This document shows positions 33,901 to 42,194 of a DNA stretch of 50,940 nucleotides, in pieces. This DNA comes from Bacteroidota bacterium (GTDB lineage Bacteria > Bacteroidota > Bacteroidia > Chitinophagales > Chitinophagaceae): contig JAFAGR010000052.1 in NCBI GenBank assembly GCA_023422565.1, forward strand, positions 1 to 50,940. The letters run 5' to 3'. How positions within the stretch are numbered: the stretch's first letter is position 1; every line of letters begins with the position of its first letter. The notes under the pieces were generated by a model that was not told the origin of the DNA, ran no database searches, and worked only from the letters and a program-made list of their open reading frames with translations. The translations under genes were made by a program, and so were the position numbers.

Positions 33901-36181
33901 GGGATTAACTTATCAATGGCAGGTTAGCACTGATGGTGGCCTTAGTTATAACAATATAGCATCGGCAACCTCGGCTACTTATACAACTCCTGCAGCCACT
34001 GCAGGAATGAACAACAACCGCTACAGGGTTATTGTAGGCACAAGTTGCGGATCACCTGTAACCTCTCAGGCTGCTATCCTTACGGTTGTAGCAGGCGCTG
34101 CGATCACAACCGAGCCTTCACCTGTTTCGGTTTGTCCGGGTGCAGACGCTACATTTACTGTAGTAGCCACCGGCGCGACAGGTTATCAATGGCAGGTTAG
34201 CACCAACGGCGGAACTTCTTTCAGCAGTATTGCGGGAGCCACCACAGCTACCTTAACCTTACCGGCGGTAACGGCGGGAATGAACAACAACCTGTACCAG
34301 GTATTGGTGAGCGGTTGTGCAACCCCTATCGCATCATCCAGTGTCACACTAACAATTTCTCCTGCACCAACGGTAACCACTCAACCTGCAGCCGTTTCAT
34401 CATGCGTAGGTGGTGCGGCTACATTTAATGTAGTAGCTGCCAATGCAACCACCTATCAATGGCAGGTTAGCACTGACGGCGGAGTAACCTTCGTTGACAT
34501 AGCAGGTGAAACCAATGCAACCTTGTCTCTTGTAAATCTTGTGGCCGGAATGGCGGATAATCAATACAGGGTTTTAATTAATAATGCTTGCGGCGGTACT
34601 GCTGTGATATCGAATGCAGCAACACTGACAATTTCTGCAGGCGCGGCGATTACTACGCAACCGGCCGATGCGTCAGGTTGCGCAGGATCAAACGTTTCCT
34701 TAACCGTGGTGGCAACCGGAGCCGGTGGCTACCAATGGCAGGTAAGCACTAACGGAGGAACAAGTTTCACAGACATTGCCGGAGAAACTTCCGCTACATT
34801 AACTCTTAACGGAATTACAGCCGGAATGAACAATAATCAATACCAGGTTGTGGTAGGTAATTGCGGCGGAGCGGGATTAACTTCATCGCCTGCAACACTT
34901 ACCATTATTGGCGGGGCGGATATCACCACTCAACCTGCTGCAGCTTCTGTTTGCCCGGGTTCAGACGCCACCTTTAACGTAGCAGCCACAGGCGCTTCTG
35001 CCTATCAATGGCAGGTAAGTACAAATGGTGGAACAACCTTTACAAATATAGCCGGTGCCACAAGTGCAACACTCACTGTGCCTGCAGTTACTTCAGCAAT
35101 GAATAACAATCAGTACCAGGTGTTGGTTACCGGAGCATGTGGAGATGTAACTTCTTCTTCGGCTACACTCACCGTTAGTAGCGGTGCGCTTATTACCACG
35201 CAGCCTGCAAACGTAATTGCCTGCGAAGGCAGCGATGGCACGCTGACCGTGGTTGCGAGCGGTGCTACTGCTTATCAGTGGCAGGTGAGTACAGACGGTG
35301 GTACTACCTTCACTAACATCAGCGGTGCTACCAATGCTTCTTATACTTTAAGCGGTGTAACCTCGTCTATGAACAACAACCAGTATAATGTGGTGATCAC
35401 CGGCGCTTGCGGCAGTACAACTTCATCAAATGCAACTTTAACCGTGAACGCCTCACCGGCAGTGACCGCTAATGGACCGGCTGCCGCAGTGTGTGCAGGT
35501 TCGAGCATAACACTTACAGGCTCCGGCGCCGTTTCCTACACATGGGATAACGGTGTAACGGATGATGTTCCTTTTACGATAGATGCAACCAATACATATA
35601 CCGTTACGGGAACTGATGTTAACAATTGTGAAGGCACTGCCTCAATAACGGTAACAGTAAATGCTGCACCGGTTGTTACTTTGTCTGCTGACGACACCCA
35701 ACTCACCGAGGGCGAAACGGCAACATTAACAGCTACGTCTAACCCTGCGGCTGCATCGTATGTTTGGTACAGGAATGGGAATGTGGTGGCCGGTGCTACC
35801 GGAGCTACTCTCACGGTTCTGCATACTGAGCTTGGATCTTACACTGTAGAGGCGACTGATGCCAACGGATGTTCAGCAACTTCTGCTGCTGTTGAGATCG
35901 TAGCGGGCACCACTGCTTTTGCGTTCATAACTCCGAATGCAAATAACGGAACCTTCAAAGTACATTTTAGAAATGAGGGCTTCCAGGCTCCAACCCGTAT
36001 TCTTAATATCTATGATGAAAAGGGCAGATTGATGCATCAGCAGGTTCGCACAGTTAATTATGCTGTAACAACCGATGTTATTGATGTGTCTGTTCCAATG
36101 CTTTCAAAAGGAAGCTATTGGGTGGTATTATCAGAATCAAACGGACGTAGATTAAAATCAGGTAAACTGATCATACAATAA
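30908..36181 (+). CDS. giant type IX-secreted reprolysin-like metallopeptidase with Ig-like repeats
   Basis: 1757 residues with a signal peptide ending near GAFSQ. A propeptide-like region precedes a zinc metallopeptidase domain with HEMGHQFGAEH at residues 346-356 (HExxHxxGxxH, reprolysin/metzincin type), followed by GTTIMAYAGIC, where the Met-turn is expected. Two beta-sandwich regions come next. Then eight Ig-like repeats of about 90 residues follow, most with YQWQVSTNGG and AGMNNNQYQV, then two different Ig-like domains, and a C-terminal sorting domain (FAFITPNANNGTFKV ... SKGSYWVVL ... SGKLIIQ) of type A for type IX secretion. It is expected to be secreted or surface bound and to cleave external proteins. 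Confidence 0.92.
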   Translation: MRKFHVSLFIAIICSVLPGGAFSQKSFFAPAGTNELSQVPGKRSIVPTKFEAVKLNNNEMKDFLWSLPAEQDIIYSRNSTPVLVLPMPDGTNARFNVWESSIQEPGLEAKFPEIKTFAGQGIDDPTASIRFSYEPYFGFRAQILSPSTGRIYIDPYVMRNTQYYISYFHRDNVMRRSFTCMTTSEPAENDLRGRVSNIMACRGTTLRTYRAAITCTGEYGQAVGGGVAGPVHAAIVNSMNRITGVFEVELSIRMVLVANNNLIEYLNPATDPFSPTGNVSSALLNTNQSNTNLVIGAANYDIGHVFTADDNGLAQLGAVCGTGKARGGSGSSVLTGDGYDIDFVAHEMGHQFGAEHTFASESCASSGGSYEPGSGTTIMAYAGICSPSHNIQPSSDPIFHGNSFDQINSFLSGLGGACGTVTNTGNTLPQITSMGTSGLTIPIATPFTLTGSATDADGDALTYNWEGWDRPDAEDLNHVWTAYADSVTGPLFRTRLSKTSPSRNFPDMKVVLANYPGLAAPAIMDNPATGVVGLRGEVLPRVAREMKFRLTVRDNRAGGGGVVVGGSNGCQIGTPFRVFTAGTTPFSVLIPNGGQSWPGGSTQTITWTVAGTNAAPFNVADVKITLSVDGGLTYPHVVTASTPNDGTEDLVIPAVGPVTTARIKVEAVGNIFFDISNNNFSITGSTTPSFDFASPAAVAVPCGSTSATISLGTTQISGFSTPVVLTASGNPGGTTVSFSPNPVAPGSSTQVSLNNMGSLTPGTYNVTVTGTAGTTVKTRVISFIVSPGGGPVITVQPSSQSPCLGGPVSFSVTATGATSYQWQVSTNGGVSFNPISGATNSTYNVAVTTAGMNNYQYNVVVTNQCGTVTSSNAILTLASTPSITAQPVSVSVCAGANAVFNVTSTTPANYQWYISTNNGATFTALAGATMNILNLPSVTGTMNGYQYHVVVSNTCGTVTSNNVTLTITNGVNITAQPANASGICVGQTATFSVTATGPGLTYQWQVSTDGGLSYNNIASATSATYTTPAATAGMNNNRYRVIVGTSCGSPVTSQAAILTVVAGAAITTEPSPVSVCPGADATFTVVATGATGYQWQVSTNGGTSFSSIAGATTATLTLPAVTAGMNNNLYQVLVSGCATPIASSSVTLTISPAPTVTTQPAAVSSCVGGAATFNVVAANATTYQWQVSTDGGVTFVDIAGETNATLSLVNLVAGMADNQYRVLINNACGGTAVISNAATLTISAGAAITTQPADASGCAGSNVSLTVVATGAGGYQWQVSTNGGTSFTDIAGETSATLTLNGITAGMNNNQYQVVVGNCGGAGLTSSPATLTIIGGADITTQPAAASVCPGSDATFNVAATGASAYQWQVSTNGGTTFTNIAGATSATLTVPAVTSAMNNNQYQVLVTGACGDVTSSSATLTVSSGALITTQPANVIACEGSDGTLTVVASGATAYQWQVSTDGGTTFTNISGATNASYTLSGVTSSMNNNQYNVVITGACGSTTSSNATLTVNASPAVTANGPAAAVCAGSSITLTGSGAVSYTWDNGVTDDVPFTIDATNTYTVTGTDVNNCEGTASITVTVNAAPVVTLSADDTQLTEGETATLTATSNPAAASYVWYRNGNVVAGATGATLTVLHTELGSYTVEATDANGCSATSAAVEIVAGTTAFAFITPNANNGTFKVHFRNEGFQAPTRILNIYDEKGRLMHQQVRTVNYAVTTDVIDVSVPMLSKGSYWVVLSESNGRRLKSGKLIIQ
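33286..35455 (+). repeat. eight in-frame Ig-coding DNA repeats of about 270 bp
   Basis: Within the metallopeptidase gene, blocks coding for QP...C...YQWQVSTNGG...AGMNNNQY...L recur eight times with strong nucleotide similarity, especially around the TATCAATGGCAGGTTAGCAC-type segment. Such arrays expand and contract by recombination and may be misassembled with short reads. Confidence 0.8.
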
Positions 36182-36199
36182 GAAAGATAATACTTACTG

Positions 36200-36232
36200 A
36201 AAGGGCTGCCGTTTGGCGGCCCTTTTTCTTTT
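36200..36232 (+). terminator. intrinsic terminator
   Basis: AAAGGGCTGCC pairs with GGCGGCCCTTT (11 positions, one G-U) around loop GTTT, followed by a T-rich tail. It closes the metallopeptidase gene. Confidence 0.85.
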
Positions 36233-36671
36233 GGACGAAGCCAGTTTTGAATTGGACGAACTGCAGTTATCCCTGCATGATTTTTTTACACGGTAAAAGC
36301 ATTTCAGCATTTAATGCAACTGTTTTAGCAGGTCTTTCACCGCACGATATAAGCAGCGTTTTAAATGTGTATCTATAATAATTGGATAATTCTCGCAACG
36401 TTTGAAATACAAATCATAATTGCCTTTCTAGCCTTTAAAACGGTCATGGCCGACGAAATTTTATCTCAGGGATTTCAGTTCGGCGATAATTACAGAAGAA
36501 GGATAAGTGTGTTTCATTCCAAATTTGCGGGAGCGACCCTTATTCGTACAAGCCTAACTGCAGAACTGACTTTTTAATAAAGCTGTTTTTAGTGGAACAA
36601 ACCTGCGGTCGAAAAGCATTAGTGGTTTAAATGTAAAATCAGGGATCGATGATCTTTTCTTATATCGGAAA
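36233..36671. other. intergenic, no recognisable gene
   Basis: No coding region I can support. A 70-codon open frame at 36365-36577 has no promoter, no recognised motif and an unconvincing composition. The stretch lies between two convergent units and contains no clear repeat. Confidence 0.4.
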
Positions 36672-37838
36672 TTAAAACGTAGAACTCACATTCCCGTTTT
36701 CCAGTTTCAGAAAATACAAATGTTTATTCTCAAAATAATCCGGTGTTCCATCCTCATTAAATACCGGTTTGAAATTATAATCGGAGAACACCTTGTGCGG
36801 ATAATCATTCAAATGCGAGATAAAATCATGCGGGTGCTTTGCAATCAATTTAACGAACAGGTAAATGGTTTCAAACCCTTTAAAAGCCAGTTCCGACGGG
36901 CTTATCTTGTATCTTTTCTTATAAGCGTCTGACAGCATCAGGCTGTAATTGTCTTCCTTTCCATTATAGTAAGGTGTTGTAAAAAATATAGGAAAGTCTT
37001 TAAGCTTTGGGTTTGCCTTTTTAAAAAAGCTTTCCCAGTTAGGCATTCCGATAAGTTTTATTTTGTAATTGCCTTTTAAGCCCGCACTTGTTAACGCAAG
37101 TTCCGTAGCAAAGGCGTCATCAAGGCTTCCCCCGATTATTACATTGTTTTTTGTGCTGTCCAGAGAATTTTTCAGCCGGGTGAAATCCCCGTCAATATTC
37201 ACCGTTTTGTAATTGAGAAGAGGAGCGCCATCGGGGGTATTGCTTCCCTTTAAATAATCCGCCACTTTTTCTTCCTGCGATCCGGGCTGTGTGGCCAATA
37301 CTATATTGTCCATACTATGCGTTTGCAACACATAGCTGTAAATGGCTTCGCAGTGCGCGCGAAGAGTTGAATTCATGATAACTAGGAAAGGGTTGCTTGT
37401 TACGCCTCCGTCATTCGGATAAGTTGCCGAAATGAAAGGAATGTTTTTTTTCTTCGCAAAAGAGGCTAACTGGCTAAAATCTTCTTCACGCACAGAACCG
37501 ATTGCAAGGTCCAGGCTGTCAAATTCCCGCCTTGATAAGGCCATGGCAAGGTCCATTGAGCGCACGTCGTAAAATCGCGCCTCGATATTTGCCTGATATA
37601 TAAGGATACTGTCTAGTGCCACCTGGGCGCCTTGTAAAAATTCAAGCCCCGGAAAGGAAAATCTCGGAAAATTTTTTCCATAACGGTAATGTGTACCCGT
37701 AAATACCGAGTCGAGGTAAACAGGCGCAAATATGCCAACACGAAAGGTTCTGAAAGAGTTAACAGTGGCGGAATCCTGCGCCTTTAAGTTATCGGCGCTC
37801 AAAAAGAAAAATCCAAATAGAAAGATCAGTTGTTTCAT
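36672..37838 (-). CDS. periplasmic-binding-protein type I domain protein downstream of guaA
   Basis: 388 residues with a signal peptide ending near LKAQ. The body has the two-lobed Leu/Ile/Val-binding type I fold: FRVGIFAPVYLDS, LEFLQGAQVALDS, LAIGSVREEDF, IPFISATYPND, and ELAFKGFETIYLFVKLI. No transporter genes are nearby, so it may serve as a sensor or as a divergent enzyme-like protein rather than an ABC uptake component. It starts 12 bases after guaA and is surely co-transcribed. The link with GMP synthesis is unexplained. Confidence 0.8.
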   Translation of the reverse strand: MKQLIFLFGFFFLSADNLKAQDSATVNSFRTFRVGIFAPVYLDSVFTGTHYRYGKNFPRFSFPGLEFLQGAQVALDSILIYQANIEARFYDVRSMDLAMALSRREFDSLDLAIGSVREEDFSQLASFAKKKNIPFISATYPNDGGVTSNPFLVIMNSTLRAHCEAIYSYVLQTHSMDNIVLATQPGSQEEKVADYLKGSNTPDGAPLLNYKTVNIDGDFTRLKNSLDSTKNNVIIGGSLDDAFATELALTSAGLKGNYKIKLIGMPNWESFFKKANPKLKDFPIFFTTPYYNGKEDNYSLMLSDAYKKRYKISPSELAFKGFETIYLFVKLIAKHPHDFISHLNDYPHKVFSDYNFKPVFNEDGTPDYFENKHLYFLKLENGNVSSTF

Positions 37839-37850
37839 GCTGTGCCGGGT

Positions 37851-39380
37851 TTATTCCCATTCAATGGTTGCGGGCGGCTTGCTGCTTATGTCGTACACCA
37901 CGCGGTTTATTCCTTTTACGTTATTTATGATTTCGTTTGAAATTTCAGCCATGAAATCATACGGCAGGTGTGCCCAATCGGCCGTCATACCATCTACCGA
38001 TGTAACTGCTCTCAGGGCCACAGTGAACTCATATGTTCTTTCATCGCCCATCACTCCCACGCTTTTCACCGGTAGTAGTATCGTACCTGCCTGCCATACT
38101 TTTTCATAAAGGCCATGCTTCTTAAGCCCATCGATATAAATATGGTCTGCATCCTGCAATAACCGTACCTTCTCCTCAGTCACTTCTCCTAAAATCCGGA
38201 TGCCAAGCCCCGGGCCCGGGAAGGGGTGGCGGTTCAATAGATCTGCAGGAATTCCAAGTTCGGCTCCGATCTTTCTCACTTCATCTTTAAAGAGCGAACG
38301 AAGCGGTTCAATCAATTTTAAATTCATTTTTTCCGGTAATCCACCCACATTATGGTGCGACTTAATGGTTACCGAAGGCCCATGTACGGAAACCGATTCA
38401 ATTACATCCGGATAGATGGTTCCCTGTCCAAGATGAGTGATACCTTCAAGCCTTTGCGCTTCTTTATCAAATACGTCAATGAAACTTCCGCCGATTGATT
38501 TTCGCTTCTCTTCAGGCAAAACCTTTCCTGCTAGCTTGGTATAGAAATGTTCTTTCGCATCCACTCCTTTTACATTTAATCCAAGCTTTTTGTAAATGGC
38601 TAGAACTTCTTCAAATTCATTTTTTCTTAGCAATCCGTTATCTACAAAAATTCCAAACAAATTTTCTCCGATAGCACGATGAAGAAGTGTGGCAGCTACT
38701 GTGCTGTCAACTCCTCCGCTAAGGCCCATTACCACCCTTTTTCCCTCAAGTTCTTTTTTTAACAAAGCAACAGTATCGCTGATGAAGTGATCAGGCGTCC
38801 AGTCTCCGCTGCATCCGCAAACATTGTAAAGAAAATTTTTTAAAATTGTTTTCCCTTCAGTGGAATGATAAACTTCAGGGTGAAACTGCAGGCCGTACAA
38901 AGGCTTGTCGTTCATTTTAAAAGCCGCAACCGGAATACTCTCTGTTGTACCGGAAATTGAAAATCCTTCAGGAAGCTGGCGAATAGAATCGCTATGGCTC
39001 ATCCAAACCTGCGACTCCTCAGGCACACCGGAGAAAATTCCTGAAAGGTCAGAGATTTTAAGTTTAGCCCTCCCATATTCTCTCTTGTCACTCTTTTCAA
39101 CCTTCCCGCCAAATTGTTTGGCCGTAAGTTGGGCTCCATAACAAATTCCCAACACGGGCCAGTTTGCCAGAAGAGATTCAACGTTAACCGAGGGAGCGTT
39201 TTCTTCGTTCACGGAAAAAGGGGAGCCCGATAAAATAATACCCTTCAAGCCCGCTTCCGGATTTATCTCTTTCTTATAAGGTATGATCTCGCAATATACA
39301 TTTGCTTCACGAACGGCCCGGGCAATCAGTTGGGTATATTGGGATCCGAAATCAAGAATAAGGATTTTTTCTGCCAGCAT
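37851..39380 (-). CDS. guaA: GMP synthase (glutamine-hydrolysing)
   Basis: 509 residues from Met 39380. An upstream in-frame ATG at 39413 gives 11 extra residues unlike the family. It converts XMP to GMP using glutamine and ATP. The class I amidotransferase has Cys80 (GICYGAQ), His167 and Glu169 (FHPEV). The ATP-pyrophosphatase domain has the PP-loop GLSGGVDST (219-227). The C-terminal dimerisation domain ends with the conserved PPATIEWE. It is the first gene of a two-gene unit with the periplasmic-binding-type protein. Confidence 0.97.
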   Translation of the reverse strand: MLAEKILILDFGSQYTQLIARAVREANVYCEIIPYKKEINPEAGLKGIILSGSPFSVNEENAPSVNVESLLANWPVLGICYGAQLTAKQFGGKVEKSDKREYGRAKLKISDLSGIFSGVPEESQVWMSHSDSIRQLPEGFSISGTTESIPVAAFKMNDKPLYGLQFHPEVYHSTEGKTILKNFLYNVCGCSGDWTPDHFISDTVALLKKELEGKRVVMGLSGGVDSTVAATLLHRAIGENLFGIFVDNGLLRKNEFEEVLAIYKKLGLNVKGVDAKEHFYTKLAGKVLPEEKRKSIGGSFIDVFDKEAQRLEGITHLGQGTIYPDVIESVSVHGPSVTIKSHHNVGGLPEKMNLKLIEPLRSLFKDEVRKIGAELGIPADLLNRHPFPGPGLGIRILGEVTEEKVRLLQDADHIYIDGLKKHGLYEKVWQAGTILLPVKSVGVMGDERTYEFTVALRAVTSVDGMTADWAHLPYDFMAEISNEIINNVKGINRVVYDISSKPPATIEWE

Positions 39381-39532
39381 GCAGCGAAGGTAAATTATTG
39401 GCGCAAAAAACATTACAAGTCAACAAGATTGGACGGGAAGAACGCGATTTGATGCGGATCGATTGGTGAAAAATTTTCAGGTCACTTCTTGTAATGTGTA
39501 AATGAGAGCATAAAATTCCTAATATTTGCGGC

Positions 39533-40237
39533 ATGAAGCGATTAGTTTTTTTATTGTTTATTTCCGCATTCGCTGCGGTTTTTCCTTCCTGCGAAACAAA
39601 GTATGGTAGCGGGGAAATAATTACCGTTCAAAAGAGCGTTCCTGAGTTTAATGCAGTAAGCATATCAGGCAACATAAATGCTGAATTAAGAAATGGCCCC
39701 CAAAAAGTAGTCATAGAAGCGGATGACAATTTGATGGAATTCATACGGACCGATGTGGAAGGGAACAAACTAAAAATTTCCACTGAAATAAAGAGCTTGC
39801 GGGATGCGCATATCCGCGTTTACATTACTGCACCGGGCATTAACCGCGTTTCAACAAGTGCCGGGGCCGAATTAGCTTTAAAAGATGACCTTAGTTCTCC
39901 GGAGCGGATACAACTTGTTACATCCAGCGCAGGAGAAATAGAGGGCAGGGTTGATGCGCCATTTGTTGAACTGGATGCCAGCAGCGGTTCAGAGATAAAG
40001 GTGAAAGGACGAACGCGAAACCTGCAGGTAGATGCATCAAGCGGTGCGGATGTGGAAGCATCAGGCTTGATGGCCGAGAACACCGAGGTTTCTGCCAGCA
40101 GCGGTTCGGCCGCGAAAGTGCATGCAAGTGTTTCTCTTAAAGCATCGGCTTCCAGTGGTGCCGGAATAAAATATCGTGGTGGAGGTGAAACTACAATTAA
40201 CCAAAGCTCCGGCGGAACTGTAAAGAAGCTTAATTGA
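39533..40237 (+). CDS. head GIN domain (DUF2807) lipoprotein
   Basis: 234 residues with a lipobox-like FPSC near residue 20. A repetitive beta-helix-like body follows (ISGNINAELRNG, TSAGAELAL, DASSGSEIKV, DASSGADVEA, SASSGAGIKY), typical of the head GIN / putative auto-transporter adhesin domain, common and uncharacterised in Bacteroidota. It is probably attached to an outer or inner membrane facing the periplasm or exterior. Just upstream is TAATATTTG, a -7-like element with one extra base, four bases from the ATG. Convergent with the next gene by four bases. Confidence 0.85.
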   Translation: MKRLVFLLFISAFAAVFPSCETKYGSGEIITVQKSVPEFNAVSISGNINAELRNGPQKVVIEADDNLMEFIRTDVEGNKLKISTEIKSLRDAHIRVYITAPGINRVSTSAGAELALKDDLSSPERIQLVTSSAGEIEGRVDAPFVELDASSGSEIKVKGRTRNLQVDASSGADVEASGLMAENTEVSASSGSAAKVHASVSLKASASSGAGIKYRGGGETTINQSSGGTVKKLN

Positions 40238-40241
40238 CAGG

Positions 40242-40583
40242 TTACTCTTCAATGCCAAGGGGTTCTTTTCCAAGATCGAATACGATCGAATGAAATTCGA
40301 TTTCAAACCATTCGCGGAATAATTCATAGGTACGGTTTTTTGGCCAGCTCTCGCCGCTGAAATCCCAATCCTGCAACTCATTCTGAAACATCAGCTCAAA
40401 GTTGTCCCGTATCCATTCCTCCGTTTCTTCCGGTGTTGCACAATCGTCGGCGAGATAAATATGTCCTTCACCTCCATCGGTTAATGGTTCTTCCGTATGT
40501 TGATTGAACCAATCTATAAAAGGTTGCTTTGCTTTCAGCAAAAAAGCATTCCGGTTTACAAGGTCTGGGAAAATCGGCTCCAT
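40242..40583 (-). CDS. hypothetical acidic protein
   Basis: 113 residues from Met 40583 (MEPIFPDLVNRNAFLLKAK). A longer frame to 40685 would overlap the end of the neighbouring gene. The protein is acidic and rich in Trp and Glu (EWIRDNFELMFQNEL, YELFREWFEIEFHSIVFDLG), with no signal or membrane helix. I do not know its function. The composition and a clear start suggest a real cytosolic protein. It follows the PorG-like gene on the same strand by 86 bases. Confidence 0.7.
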   Translation of the reverse strand: MEPIFPDLVNRNAFLLKAKQPFIDWFNQHTEEPLTDGGEGHIYLADDCATPEETEEWIRDNFELMFQNELQDWDFSGESWPKNRTYELFREWFEIEFHSIVFDLGKEPLGIEE

Positions 40584-40669
40584 AAAATAAATTATTGATA
40601 AAGATAAGGGGCCTGCTCTTTTAATGTGGGTGAAATCAGCGTACAGGAACAGTTTTTTTCGGCTGTAAA

Positions 40670-41521
40670 TTAAAACAGGGGACAACCCAGTTTGCGCCCT
40701 GCGCCCTTTCCGGGAGAGAGGTCATTTATTTTCGTTCCAAACCTGTAAGAAAGGCGTATCACCGTCGCGTAATACCAGTCTTTGTTTTTAGGATTTCCGC
40801 GCTGAGCGCCTTCGGCAGGGTATGAGTTTCCACCACCTAATTCATCACCGCGGTATGCATACTCCATAGCAAGCAAGCCATTGCCTGCGGCCAGTGTGGC
40901 GGAATCTGCATAAGTGGTGCTCACATCATCGAGATAATCGGTAAACAATTTCCGAAATCCAAGTTCCACGCCAAGTTGAAGTCTTGGTGAAATCGCAGTT
41001 TTTATTCCTCCGCCAAATGGAATTGCGAATTGTATCAATTTGTATTCTTGCCTGTCCGGATATTCAGCCAGTCCCTGGCCCTCGGTGCCCAGATTTTGCA
41101 AAAATATTTTCTCGCCAGTTTCGTCCTTTATCCACGGGTTGAATTGAAACAATCCGATGCCTGCAAAAAAGTATGGCGAGAATGATCTGTAGTCGAGATC
41201 AAATAAATGATACTCCGCTGCAACCTGTGCTTCAAGTATCCGTGTATTAAAACTAAGGTTGCGGAGCTGATTACTTTTATTACCTCCTTCAAGATTGTCT
41301 CCACCCTGCAGCTGCATATAACTAAAGGCGCCGCGCACATTGATTTTTGGCGTGAGCTCAAAAGTGAGCCCCAGGCCAAGTGCAGGCTTCGCGGGCGAAA
41401 AGGAAAATTTTTTCGCCTGAAGGTCGCCCTGGTAGTTGGCGAGACCTGCGTACAGGTTTGCCTGCCATTGGCCGGTGGAGGCTAAAGGAAGTATCAACAA
41501 GGTGGCAAGGAGTACTCTCAT
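40670..41521 (-). CDS. outer-membrane beta-barrel protein, DUF6089/PorG-like
   Basis: 283 residues with a short signal peptide ending near STGQ. Alternating beta-strands with N-terminal AGLANYQGDLQAKKF, central YFFAGIGLFQFNPW, and C-terminal EYAYRGDELGGGNSYP ... QRGNPKNKDWYYATVIRLSYRF match the DUF6089 family, to which PorG of the type IX secretion system belongs. Two clear type IX substrates are encoded in the window, so a secretion role is plausible, but other DUF6089 members have no known function. The last residues (GAGRKLGCPLF) are not barrel-like. Confidence 0.8.
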   Translation of the reverse strand: MRVLLATLLILPLASTGQWQANLYAGLANYQGDLQAKKFSFSPAKPALGLGLTFELTPKINVRGAFSYMQLQGGDNLEGGNKSNQLRNLSFNTRILEAQVAAEYHLFDLDYRSFSPYFFAGIGLFQFNPWIKDETGEKIFLQNLGTEGQGLAEYPDRQEYKLIQFAIPFGGGIKTAISPRLQLGVELGFRKLFTDYLDDVSTTYADSATLAAGNGLLAMEYAYRGDELGGGNSYPAEGAQRGNPKNKDWYYATVIRLSYRFGTKINDLSPGKGAGRKLGCPLF

Positions 41522-42143
41522 TTACGAAAGGGGGATGCGACAAAAATTGAGCCATTAGGGGGAGACCCGGGCTTAACTTATAATGAGTACCTCAAATAAC
41601 AGGATTTCGATTTGGGATTGGGAGCGTAAGCTAATTGCAGAAATCAAACCTTCACTCTTTCTTTTACTACCTCCCGATCCACCATTTAAACCTCGTTAGA
41701 GTTAAAATTGCCGGATTTGGGCGTTCCCGCCTCAGGCGGGCGGGCTTTTCGCTGTATCTCGGGCGATGCCCGAGGATGCCGCTCCAATCCCTAACGCAGC
41801 CTAACAGTTTATTTGGACCAAACTTTACCGGATGCAGGCAACATAGTCCCTGGGGCCGCGGAAAACCTGACTTTACTTCTAAGAAAGGAAAAACTATACA
41901 TCAACCCTGCTTTGGAAAAAATGATCGCTAAAACAACACCAGCGCAAATTATCCCTGCCATCTGCGACTGTGAAGCTTGAAGTTTTAACGCCCTTATTCG
42001 CCTGAAAACCGGATTTGTACGTGTTAATGCGGTCTAAAGGGTGGATCGTACGATTATCATCCTCTAAACGAATATAAAAATTCTATTCAACCTCAGAAAG
42101 TTTTTAAAGGGTAATAAAAATAAATACATTAATCCCCACTCAC
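41522..42143. other. intergenic region with a REP-like element, otherwise empty
   Basis: About 620 bases without a supported gene, between two minus-strand genes. The only structured part is the palindromic element at 41717-41797. The rest shows no promoter, hairpin or coding signal I can defend. Confidence 0.5.
41717..41797. repeat. REP-like double-hairpin intergenic element
   Basis: Two perfect hairpins in tandem: CCCGCC-TCA-GGCGGG (41726-41740) and CTCGGGC-GAT-GCCCGAG (41758-41774), joined by GGGCTTTTCGCTGTAT and followed by CCGCTCCAATCCCTAACGC. The layout and flanks resemble a palindromic element I recall as recurring between genes in many Bacteroidota genomes. A second copy is not present in this window. 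Confidence 0.65.
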
Positions 42144-42169
42144 AAAAAAAGCCCGGCATAAAGCCGGGC
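42144..42169 (-). terminator. intrinsic terminator of the Oar-type receptor gene
   Basis: Minus strand: GCCCGGC, loop TTTAT, GCCGGGC, then seven T residues. It lies 26 bases after the receptor stop codon. Confidence 0.9.
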
Positions 42170-42194
42170 CCTTATCATCCATGTAACAAAGCGC

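Noticed and set aside
32806..34380. Several long antisense frames in the Ig-repeat gene
   Set aside because: They recur with the repeat, have Val/Thr-rich low-complexity content and no starts with promoter context. They are shadows of the real gene.
36365..36577. 70-residue frame ending TLIRTSLTAELTF, possibly the end of a broken outer-membrane protein
   Set aside because: Only the last strand-like residues look barrel-like. There is no upstream homologous sequence, promoter or second motif.
41635..41931. 98-residue plus-strand frame over the REP-like element
   Set aside because: It reads straight through the palindromes, and its composition is explained by the repeat.
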